Source: JAWWOW01 sp033851265 (lineage in GTDB: Bacteria; Actinomycetota; Actinomycetes; JAWWOW01). From it: a DNA stretch of 64,000 nt. The notes beneath the pieces were generated by a model, which saw nothing but the letters and a program-made list of their open reading frames with translations, ran no database searches and had not been told where the DNA came from. The position numbers and the translations under genes are program-made. Numbering within the stretch: the first letter of the stretch is position 1; every line of letters starts with the position of its first letter. The DNA is taken from positions 62,001-126,000 of the forward strand of contig JAWWOW010000006.1 in NCBI GenBank assembly GCA_033851265.1, written 5' to 3'. This document shows positions 1-6,814 of the stretch, in pieces.

Positions 1-1030
1 TGACGGTGTACTCGTAGCGCGCCTCCGCGCCAACGTTGCCCGCAATGACAGTGCCGGCGGCTACGCCGATGGCGGCGTCGAGTCCGGCGAGGTTGCGGAG
101 GCGTTCGCGCAGCGTGCGCGCGGCGGCAAGCGCGTTGGCGTCGGCGTTGGGGATTTCGTTCGGTACGCCGAACACGCACAGCGCGGCGTCGCCTTCGAAC
201 TTGTTGACCCAACCGCCGTACCGCTCGATGACGTTGACGACGACCGTGAAGAACTCGTTGAGGCGCTCGACAACCTCTTCCGCCGGGCGGTTCGCGGCGA
301 GAGCCGTGGAGCCGACGACGTCGACGAACAACACCGCTGCGTGCCGCGTCTCACCGCCGAATCGCACACCGCGTTCGAGTGCCTCGCGGGCGACGTCGAC
401 ACCGACGTGGCGCCCGAAGAGGTCAGCGAGCTCCTTGCGCTCCCGCAGCCCGTCGACCATCTGGTTGAAGCCTGCCTGGAGCATGCCGATCTCACTCGCG
501 TCATCGACCGGCACGCGCGCGTCGACATGCCCCTGTTCGACGTGAGCCATGCCGGCGCGCACCCCCGCGAGAGGTTCGGCGATGGACTTGGCCGCAAACA
601 CCATGCCGAGCAGGCCGACCACAAGGCCGCTCGCAACGAGGAAGTAGGTCGCGGCGACGGGCAACGCCGCGGTCGGCCGGTCAAGGTGCGCGAAGGCAAT
701 ACCGAGGAGCGGTACGCCGGTGCAGAACCCCCACGTCAACAGGATGCGCGGGAGGACGCCAATCCCCGTCGGACGTTCGGGTACGGCGTCGGCGAAGGCT
801 TGCGCCATCACGGGGCGCATGACGCGTTCGGTGATCAGGTAGACCAGCGCCGACATCGACAGGCCCGCGAGGAAGATGGTGCTGGCAACGTCGATAGCCA
901 CTTGATGATCGAACGGGATGTTGATCAGGCCGAAGATGACCGCCGCGCTCTGCCACAACAGCAAACCGAGCACAGCTTGCTCGCGCGGCACGCGAACGAC
1001 GGCCCGGCGCCGACTTCGGTCGCCGGCCAC
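1..1030 (-). CDS. Adenylate/guanylate cyclase, HAMP + catalytic part (partial)
   Basis: This reading frame runs off the left edge, so the C-terminus is missing. It encodes membrane segments, then a HAMP linker (AAKSIAEPLAGVRAGM... through DASEIGMLQAGFNQMVDGL), then a class III nucleotide cyclase domain. The first metal-binding Asp is in LFVDVVGSTA and the second in NKFEGDAALCVFG. The layout matches the membrane HAMP-cyclases of mycobacteria (Rv1318c/Rv1319c type), which make cAMP from ATP on the cytoplasmic face. The natural N-terminus lies in another frame (see 925-1410). A GTG at 1030 is only the first possible start in this frame and is probably not the native one. Family assignment is firm; whether the gene is functional depends on the frameshift at about 1010-1018. 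Confidence 0.8.
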   Translation of the reverse strand, partial: MAGDRSRRRAVVRVPREQAVLGLLLWQSAAVIFGLINIPFDHQVAIDVASTIFLAGLSMSALVYLITERVMRPVMAQAFADAVPERPTGIGVLPRILLTWGFCTGVPLLGIAFAHLDRPTAALPVAATYFLVASGLVVGLLGMVFAAKSIAEPLAGVRAGMAHVEQGHVDARVPVDDASEIGMLQAGFNQMVDGLRERKELADLFGRHVGVDVAREALERGVRFGGETRHAAVLFVDVVGSTALAANRPAEEVVERLNEFFTVVVNVIERYGGWVNKFEGDAALCVFGVPNEIPNADANALAAARTLRERLRNLAGLDAAIGVAAGTVIAGNVGAEARYEYTV

Positions 1031-1410
1031 CCGCGTTCCAGCCACATGTAGAGCGGGCTAAGGCGCCGCTTGGACCACACCGTGCCTGCGATCACCGAGA
1101 CGGTGAGGTAGGCGACGAAAACGCAGAGGTTGACGACCTGGGCGGTCTTCAACTCCCGAATCGATTCGGTCGGCGGCGGTAGGACCAGCGCGAGGAAGAG
1201 GAAGACGGTGACGGCGCCGTCGACGGTGGCAGTGATCAGTGCGAAGGCAAGCCGGTGGCGCACCCGGCGGGCAAGCTCGTGACCGGCGGTGCGGGACAGA
1301 GGGGCCGGGGCTTCCGGCGGCGCCCCGTGTCGGGTGCCAACGTGGACCACCGTTGGACCGTACCGCCGCTGCGGCGGCGGCCGTGTGAGCCGGATCACTA
1401 GTCGCTTCAC
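925..1410 (-). CDS. N-terminal membrane part of the same cyclase, out of frame
   Basis: Encodes a Pro/Arg-rich N-terminus and two transmembrane segments (LAFALITATVDGAVTVFLFL and VVNLCVFVAYLTVSVIAGTV), followed by WSKRRLSPLYMWLERGWPAT. That matches the stretch before the third membrane helix of HAMP-cyclases. Just after it the coding signal jumps: this frame goes on as meaningless sequence to a stop at 925, while the other minus frame gives RRRAVVRVPREQAVLGLLLW and the rest of the protein. One base appears to be missing near 1010-1018. The start is uncertain: GTG at 1410 or GTG at 1398, neither with a clear ribosome-binding site. The frame stays open to 1950, but that part lies opposite the reductase gene and is not coding-like. 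Confidence 0.6.
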   Translation of the reverse strand: MKRLVIRLTRPPPQRRYGPTVVHVGTRHGAPPEAPAPLSRTAGHELARRVRHRLAFALITATVDGAVTVFLFLALVLPPPTESIRELKTAQVVNLCVFVAYLTVSVIAGTVWSKRRLSPLYMWLERGWPATEVGAGPSFACRASKLCSVCCCGRARRSSSA

Positions 1411-1540
1411 AGTGACAGTGGGGTGACGTGAAGCGTTACGAATCGGGCGGAATGCCGCACGCTCACCCAGTCGGGCGGCATGGACGTGGCGCCGGGTGGG
1501 AATCCCGTTTCGCAGTTGATCACACAAGGAGGTGTGAGAA

Positions 1541-1699
1541 ATGGGTCTGGTCCTCGCTGTGTTGCTGCTCGCGCTCATCCTCGGTGGTGCCGGTTTCGCA
1601 CTGCACGCACTGTGGTGGGTGGCACTCGTGGTGCTCGCTGTCTGGCTCGTGGGTTTCGTTGCCCGCGGCGCCGACGGTGCGCGCTGGTATCGCTGGTAA
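1541..1699 (+). CDS. Small hydrophobic membrane protein (52 aa)
   Basis: ATG is preceded by a near-perfect Shine-Dalgarno AAGGAGGTG (1525-1533). The 52-residue product is almost wholly hydrophobic: MGLVLAVLLLALILGG, then LHALWWVALVVLAVWLVGF, then a short positive tail ending RWYRW. This matches the small 'hydrophobic protein' widespread in streptomycetes and relatives. It should form two membrane helices with the arginine-rich tail in the cytoplasm. Function is unknown. It stands alone between the cyclase and the reductase gene and is too short for many gene callers. Confidence 0.8.
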   Translation: MGLVLAVLLLALILGGAGFALHALWWVALVVLAVWLVGFVARGADGARWYRW

Positions 1700-1729
1700 C
1701 CGGGTAACCCCAGCGCCATACTCGGCTCC

Positions 1730-2752
1730 ATGATGGCGAGCCGACGTATTGGTCTGTTGGGCGCTACTGGATACACCGGTCGGCTCGTTGCTGACGAGCT
1801 GGCCAGCCGTGGCTGGCCACACCGCTTGGGCGCGCGCAACCCGGAACGGTTGGGCGCGCTCAAGCAAGGTGGCGAGGCCGAGCCATTCGTCGTCGACACT
1901 GGCGACCGCGGCCGGCTCACGGAGTTCTGTGACGGCCTCGACGCGGTCATCTCCTGCGTCGGTCCGTTCGCTCAACTCGGTATGCCGGTCGTCGAAGCGG
2001 TGGCTGAAGCCGGTGTGCCCTACGTCGACTCGACTGGCGAGCTCACGTTCATGAGTGATGTGTACGACCGGTTCGCCGGTGCATCCGCGCCGGTCGTGCC
2101 CGCATGCGGATTCGACTACTTGCCCGGTGACTTGGCAGCGGCCGTCGCCGCGTCGCGGCTCGGGATGCTCCCGCGCGAGATCGTCATCGCTTACGAGATC
2201 CACGACACGCGTCCTTCGCGGGGAACCGCCCGCTCTGCTATCGGCATCATCTCCTCCGCTCGCACCGTGCCGCGGAAGCTGTCGGTCGACGCACCTGAAG
2301 GGCAGCTCTCGGCCATCGAGGTGCCATGGGGTGAGCAACTGACAGTGCCGCTGCATCTGCCACTCGCACGGGTGAAGACAGCGATCGTCGTACGCCGTCC
2401 TGTCGCGACTGTGCTCGGTGCAGTCGCTCCGGCGGGCCCGCTGTTGAGCCCATTGCTCGGGTTGGCGCAGCCGGCGCTGATGCGCCTCGCGGATCGACTG
2501 CCGGAAGGTCCGTCGGAAGACGTGCGCCGTCGGTCCCGATTCCGACTGCTTGTCGAGGCGCGCGGTGACGACGGAGCTCGGTCGCGGGTTCTCGTGGAGG
2601 GAAGCGACGTCTACCGCCTCACCGCTGTCCTGCTGGTCGAAGCCGCGTTGCGCGTCAGTGGATCAGGCGCGATGGCGCCGGCACAGGCACTCGAACCGGA
2701 GCCGTTCTTGAACGCGGTGTCGGGTGAGCTCTTGTCGTGGAGCAGCTACTAG
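1730..2752 (+). CDS. Saccharopine dehydrogenase / trans-acting enoyl reductase family protein
   Basis: 340 residues. An N-terminal Rossmann fold carries RRIGLLGATGYTGRLVADEL, the NAD(P)-binding glycine motif of the saccharopine-dehydrogenase NADP-binding family. It is followed by DAVISCVGPFAQLG and YVDSTGE, typical of actinobacterial members such as the trans-acting enoyl reductase group. It is probably a cytoplasmic NADP-dependent reductase; the substrate cannot be read from sequence. Two tandem ATGs (1730, 1733) follow an upstream region without a strong ribosome-binding site. The 3' end overlaps the convergent asd gene by four bases. Confidence 0.8.
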   Translation: MMASRRIGLLGATGYTGRLVADELASRGWPHRLGARNPERLGALKQGGEAEPFVVDTGDRGRLTEFCDGLDAVISCVGPFAQLGMPVVEAVAEAGVPYVDSTGELTFMSDVYDRFAGASAPVVPACGFDYLPGDLAAAVAASRLGMLPREIVIAYEIHDTRPSRGTARSAIGIISSARTVPRKLSVDAPEGQLSAIEVPWGEQLTVPLHLPLARVKTAIVVRRPVATVLGAVAPAGPLLSPLLGLAQPALMRLADRLPEGPSEDVRRRSRFRLLVEARGDDGARSRVLVEGSDVYRLTAVLLVEAALRVSGSGAMAPAQALEPEPFLNAVSGELLSWSSY

Positions 2753-3804
2753 CCGGACAGCTCCTGCGCGACGAGTTCGGCGATCTGGGCGGTGTTCAAC
2801 GCCGCACCCTTGCGCAGGTTGTCTCCGCAGACGAAGAAGTCCAACGAATGTGGATCGTCCAGGGACTGGCGCACCCGGCCCACCCAGGTCGGGTCGGTGC
2901 CGACGACATCCGCTGGTGTCGGGAAATGACCAACCGACGGATCGTCGAACAACACCACTCCAGGTGCGTCGCGCAGAACCTCCTGCGCCTGCGCGGCCGT
3001 CACTGGCTGCTCGAACGTCGCGTGCACGGCTAGCGAGTGCGTGGTGACGACGGGGACGCGCACACAGGTCGCCGACACTTTCAGCGACGGCAGCCCGAGA
3101 ATCTTCCGCGACTCATTACGCACCTTGAGCTCTTCCGAGGACCAACCGTCGTCCTTCAGCGAACCCGCCCATGGCACCACGTTCAACGCGAGGGGCGCAG
3201 GGAATGGACCGAGGTCGTCCCCGATCACCCGGCGCACGTCACCCGGCTTGGTGCCGAGGTCACGAGCACCGGCGACCTTCTCGAGTTGATCGTGCAACGC
3301 GTCGATGCCGCTCTGGCCGGCCCCGGACGCCGCCTGATACGACGCAACGACGAGCGCCTCGACGGCAAACTGCTGATGCAACGCCCCCACCGCGACAATC
3401 ATCGACAGCGTCGTGCAGTTGGGGTTCGCGATGATTCCGCGCGGTCGGTTGCGCGCATCGCGGGCGTTGACCTCGGGCACCACGAGCGGCACGTCAGCAT
3501 CCATCCGGAAGGCACCGGAGTTGTCGACAGCGACCGCGCCGCGTGCCACAGCGACCGGCGCCCACTCGAGCGAAATCTCATCGGGTACGTCGAACATCGC
3601 CACGTCGACGCCGTCGAACACCTCTGGCGACAACGCGATGACCTCAGCGTCCGCACCGCGCACCGAGAGGACGCGACCGGCTGATCGGGGGGACGCGATC
3701 AGCCGGATCTCGCCCCACACGTCTTCACGTGTCGACAGCAGATCCAGCATGACCGTGCCGACAGCACCGGTGGCGCCGACGACCGCGAGTGTTGGCTTGC
3801 TCAT
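2749..3804 (-). CDS. asd: Aspartate-semialdehyde dehydrogenase
   Basis: 351 residues, normal length. It reduces beta-aspartyl phosphate to aspartate semialdehyde with NADPH, the second step of the aspartate pathway to lysine, diaminopimelate, methionine and threonine. The N-terminus has the NADP-binding GATGAVGTVMLDLL. The active-site cysteine lies in IIANPNCTTLSMIVAVGAL, and the substrate-binding region is EELKVRNESRKILGL. Its ATG overlaps the TGA of lysC (ATGA), so the two are translationally coupled as in corynebacteria and mycobacteria. Confidence 0.96.
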   Translation of the reverse strand: MSKPTLAVVGATGAVGTVMLDLLSTREDVWGEIRLIASPRSAGRVLSVRGADAEVIALSPEVFDGVDVAMFDVPDEISLEWAPVAVARGAVAVDNSGAFRMDADVPLVVPEVNARDARNRPRGIIANPNCTTLSMIVAVGALHQQFAVEALVVASYQAASGAGQSGIDALHDQLEKVAGARDLGTKPGDVRRVIGDDLGPFPAPLALNVVPWAGSLKDDGWSSEELKVRNESRKILGLPSLKVSATCVRVPVVTTHSLAVHATFEQPVTAAQAQEVLRDAPGVVLFDDPSVGHFPTPADVVGTDPTWVGRVRQSLDDPHSLDFFVCGDNLRKGAALNTAQIAELVAQELSG

Positions 3805-4322
3805 CGACCGGTACCGCCGTAGACGGTGGCGACACTCGACCCCGCATCGAGTTCAAATGCTGCATGCACGGCGCGCACGGCCGCGTCGACGTCTGTGTCA
3901 CGGCACACGACGGAGATTCGGATCTCCGACGTCGAGATGATCTCGACGTTCACGTTGGCCTCAGCGAGCGCGGTGAAGAAGCGCGCCGACACACCCGGAT
4001 GTGAACGCATGCCCGCGCCGATCAACGAGACCTTGCCGACCTGGTCGTCGTACAACAGGTCTTCGAAACCAACCTGGTCCTTGACCTTCTTCAGCGCGGC
4101 CATCGCCGTCTGCCCATCGGCTGTCGGCAAGGTGAACGAGATGTCCGTGCGAGCGGTCGCGATCGACGAAACGTTCTGCACGATCATGTCGATGTTGATC
4201 TCCGCATCAGCCAACGCACGGAAGATCGCTGCTGCCTCACCCGGCTTGTCCGGTACGCCAGCCACGGTGACCTTGGCTTCACTCCGGTCGTGAGCGACTC
4301 CGGAGATGATTGCCTGCTCCAC
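3801..4322 (-). other. lysC: Internal in-frame start for aspartate kinase beta subunit
   Basis: A GTG codon at 4322-4320 is codon 250 of lysC and is preceded by GAGGAGGAA (4334-4326), a strong Shine-Dalgarno at good spacing. Translation from here gives 173 residues containing only the two ACT domains, beginning VEQAIISGVAHDRSEAK. This is the same layout as the known nested alpha/beta aspartokinase of Corynebacterium glutamicum and Bacillus, where the beta chain is the regulatory half of an alpha2beta2 enzyme. The codon and the Shine-Dalgarno are seen directly; that it is used is inference. Confidence 0.7.
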
Positions 4323-5069
4323 CTGTTCCTCCTCGGGCACGTTGACAACCCACGTGCCGTCTCGGTTGCTGAACGACGAGCGAACATGAACCGGCACGCC
4401 ATAGCGCCGGGCGTACTCGACACAACGAAGCATGAGCACCTTGGCGCCACACGCCGCCATCTCGAGCATCTCCTCGTAGGAGATGCTCGGCAACTGCCGT
4501 GCGTTGGCGACGATCCGGGGATCGGCGGTGAACACTCCGTCGACGTCTGTGTAGATCTCGCACACCTCCGCCGACAGCGCCGCCGCCAGCGCCACTGCAG
4601 TGGTGTCAGAACCACCGCGGCCGAGCGTGGTGATGTCCTTCGTATCCTGCGAGACACCCTGGAAGCCCGCAACGATCGCGATCGCCCCGGCATCCAGGGC
4701 GACCTGGATACGCCCAGGGGTTACATCGATGATGCGCGCCCGGCCGTGCGACGAGTCGGTGATGACACCGGCCTGGCTGCCGGTGAAGGACCTGGCCTCG
4801 AGCCCGAGTTTGCCGATGGCCATCGCGAGCAGCGCCATCGAGATCCGCTCACCCGCGGTGAGCAACATGTCGAGTTCGCGCCCACCCGGGAGCGGCGAGA
4901 CTTGCTCAGCAAGGTCGAGTAGCTCGTCGGTGGTGTCACCCATCGCCGAAACCACGACAACAACGTCATTGCCCGCGCGCTTGGTGTCCACGATGCGCTG
5001 CGCAACGCGCTTGATACACACCGCATCGGCGACCGACGAGCCGCCGTACTTCTGGACGACGAGTCCCAC
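3801..5069 (-). CDS. lysC: Aspartate kinase (alpha subunit)
   Basis: 422 residues from GTG at 5069, giving the family start VGLVVQKYGGSSV. The frame is open to an ATG at 5105, but those residues are not conserved. GGAGCG lies just upstream of the GTG. Phosphorylates aspartate, the committed step of the aspartate family. The kinase half carries KYGGSSV, GRGGSDTTAVALAAAL and YTDVDGVFTADPRI. The C-terminal half holds two ACT domains (EAKVTVAGVPDKPGEAAAIF and KVSLIGAGMRSHPGVSARFF), which normally mediate lysine/threonine feedback. It forms an operon with asd through an ATGA overlap. Confidence 0.96.
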   Translation of the reverse strand: MGLVVQKYGGSSVADAVCIKRVAQRIVDTKRAGNDVVVVVSAMGDTTDELLDLAEQVSPLPGGRELDMLLTAGERISMALLAMAIGKLGLEARSFTGSQAGVITDSSHGRARIIDVTPGRIQVALDAGAIAIVAGFQGVSQDTKDITTLGRGGSDTTAVALAAALSAEVCEIYTDVDGVFTADPRIVANARQLPSISYEEMLEMAACGAKVLMLRCVEYARRYGVPVHVRSSFSNRDGTWVVNVPEEEQVEQAIISGVAHDRSEAKVTVAGVPDKPGEAAAIFRALADAEINIDMIVQNVSSIATARTDISFTLPTADGQTAMAALKKVKDQVGFEDLLYDDQVGKVSLIGAGMRSHPGVSARFFTALAEANVNVEIISTSEIRISVVCRDTDVDAAVRAVHAAFELDAGSSVATVYGGTGR

Positions 5070-5099
5070 GCTCGCTCCGTATTCATTCGGCGGTGTCGG

Positions 5100-5837
5100 A
5101 TGCAAGTCTACCGTCGTGCGAGACTCGTCGTCGTGCGAAAATTCCGCCGCTCGATTCCGCTCGTCCTTGCAATCGCCACTGCCGCCGCGCTCGGTGCGTG
5201 CTCCAGCGGCTCAGGAGCGACCCCCTCACCCACCCCCACGGGTAGCGCCGCCGAGCAGGTCGCCAGTCTCGCCCGCGCGGGAACCGCCGCCTACTACACC
5301 GCGCAATACGCATTGCAGAGCGCGACGGCTGCCAACTCGGCAACAGTGACGATCCGGCGAACGCCGGCGGCCTATCGCGTCGACATCGTGACCAAGGGCT
5401 CGGACGCCATCCTGTTGCGCAACAAGGCCGGCGCCTACTCCTGCGAACGCAAGACTGGAAAGAAGGCCACGTGTTTCTACGTCGCTCGCGAAGGTAAGCC
5501 CATCCCTCCGGCGTTCGACGCGGGCGTGCAGAAGGTGTTCGGCACGTACCTCGCCCTTCTCTCGACGTCGGCGCAGCTCTACGACGTGGCAGCAGTCGAG
5601 TCCCGACCCGCGGTTGGCGCGTTACCGGAAGGCCGCTGCTTCTCGGTGACCCCTGGCGCAAGTTCGCCGACGCAGAACGCAGTGGCAGCCGGTACCTACT
5701 GCTTCTCGAACAACGGGATACCTATGCACGTCGTGTTCCCGTCCGGCACGCTCGACATCAGGTCACTCGCGCTGGAGACACCGGCACCGGTGCTGCTGCT
5801 GCCTCCGGCCAGGGCAACACCGATCCCGGGCGTGTAA
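5100..5837 (+). CDS. Putative lipoprotein
   Basis: 245 residues. A basic N-terminus and a hydrophobic stretch (IPLVLAIATAAALGAC) end in a lipobox with Cys, followed by a Ser/Thr/Pro/Gly linker, so the protein should be exported and lipid-anchored. The mature part has YTAQYALQSATAANSATVTI and TIRRTPAAYRVDIVTKGSD, resembling the fold of LppX/LolA-like actinobacterial lipoproteins, but I would not assign a family. Four Cys after the lipobox may pair. A GTG at 5133 would give a more usual short signal peptide (VRKFRRSIPL) and may be the true start. Transcribed divergently from lysC. Confidence 0.65.
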   Translation: MQVYRRARLVVVRKFRRSIPLVLAIATAAALGACSSGSGATPSPTPTGSAAEQVASLARAGTAAYYTAQYALQSATAANSATVTIRRTPAAYRVDIVTKGSDAILLRNKAGAYSCERKTGKKATCFYVAREGKPIPPAFDAGVQKVFGTYLALLSTSAQLYDVAAVESRPAVGALPEGRCFSVTPGASSPTQNAVAAGTYCFSNNGIPMHVVFPSGTLDIRSLALETPAPVLLLPPARATPIPGV

Positions 5838-5849
5838 GCCGTCGCTCCG

Positions 5850-6449
5850 TTACACGTCGAGCAGCCGTCGTCCTTCGAACGCGCGCCCCAACGTCACTTC
5901 GTCGGCGTACTCCAAGTCACCACCGACCGGCAGCCCCGACGCCAGCCGAGTAACGGCCAGACCCATCGGCTTGATCAGCCGGGCAAGGTACGTCGCGGTC
6001 GCCTCACCTTCGAGGTTCGGATCGGTCGCGAGGATCAGCTCGGTCACCACGCCGTCAGCGAGGCGCGTCATCAGTTCTTTGACGCGTAAGTCGTCTGGGC
6101 CGATCCCCTCGATCGGGCTGATCGCTCCGCCGAGGACGTGATAGCGGCCGCGGAACTCTCGCGTGCGCTCGACCGCGACGACGTCTTTCGGTTCTTCGAC
6201 AACGCAGATGATCGACTGGTCACGGCGTACGTCGAGGCAGATGCGGCACTCGTCGGCCTCCGCGACGTTGAAGCACACGCGGCAGAAACGCACCTTGTCC
6301 TTGACCTCGACGAGTGTCGCCGCCAGCCGCTTCACGTCGACCGGGTCGGCGTTCAGCAAGTAGAACGCGATCCGCTGCGCGCCCTTCGGCCCCACACCGG
6401 GCAGCCGGCCGAGCTCCTCGATGAGGTCCTGAACCGGGCCTTCGTACAT
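5850..6449 (-). CDS. recR: Recombination mediator protein RecR
   Basis: 199 residues, the standard length. It acts with RecF/RecO to load RecA at gaps. The order is: N-terminal helix-hairpin-helix (LIEELGRLPGVGPKGAQRIA), a four-cysteine zinc finger (CRVCFNVAEADECRIC), a Toprim domain (IICVVEEPKDVVAVERT) and a C-terminal Walker-B-like region (ILATDPNLEGEATATYL). The start lies 5 nt after the ybaB stop; the dnaX-ybaB-recR order is conserved in bacteria, so this is one transcription unit. Confidence 0.97.
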   Translation of the reverse strand: MYEGPVQDLIEELGRLPGVGPKGAQRIAFYLLNADPVDVKRLAATLVEVKDKVRFCRVCFNVAEADECRICLDVRRDQSIICVVEEPKDVVAVERTREFRGRYHVLGGAISPIEGIGPDDLRVKELMTRLADGVVTELILATDPNLEGEATATYLARLIKPMGLAVTRLASGLPVGGDLEYADEVTLGRAFEGRRLLDV

Positions 6450-6454
6450 CCGCG

Positions 6455-6793
6455 CTAGCCCAGCCCCGGCAGGCCGAGCCCGCCCATTCCTCCGGTGACC
6501 GGGCCCATCTTCTCTGCCTGCAGGTCACCAGCCACGCGCGTCGCGTCGGCCAGAGCCGCAACGATGAGATCTTCGAGGGTCTCCACGTCAGTCGGGTCGA
6601 CGACGCTCGGATCGATGTGCACGGAGACGACCTGTCCGGCACCGGTCACTTTCGCCGTCACCAATCCCCCGCCGGCGCTGCCCTCGACCTCGGTGCTGGC
6701 GAGCTCTTCCTGAGCTGCCGCGAGGTCGCGCTGCATCTTCTGTGCCTGCTTGAGCAAGGCCTGCATGTTGGGCTGACCACCGCCGGACTTCAT
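6455..6793 (-). CDS. ybaB: YbaB/EbfC family nucleoid-associated protein
   Basis: 112 residues. A small dimeric DNA-binding protein of the YbaB/EbfC family. The N-terminal helix (MQALLKQAQKMQRDLAAAQE) is followed by a beta sheet (GGGLVTAKVTGAGQVVSVHI) and a second long helix (VETLEDLIVAALADATRVAG), ending in a flexible Gly/Met/Pro tail. It lies between dnaX (21 nt upstream) and recR (5 nt downstream), the usual place for this gene. Confidence 0.93.
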   Translation of the reverse strand: MKSGGGQPNMQALLKQAQKMQRDLAAAQEELASTEVEGSAGGGLVTAKVTGAGQVVSVHIDPSVVDPTDVETLEDLIVAALADATRVAGDLQAEKMGPVTGGMGGLGLPGLG

Positions 6794-6814
6794 GACCGAG
6801 AGCCTACGGCGTGA

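Noticed and set aside
341..1051. Plus-strand frame of 236 codons over the left-edge cyclase
   Set aside because: Rich in Arg/His/Asp with no domain; it is the complement of a clear HAMP-cyclase on the minus strand.
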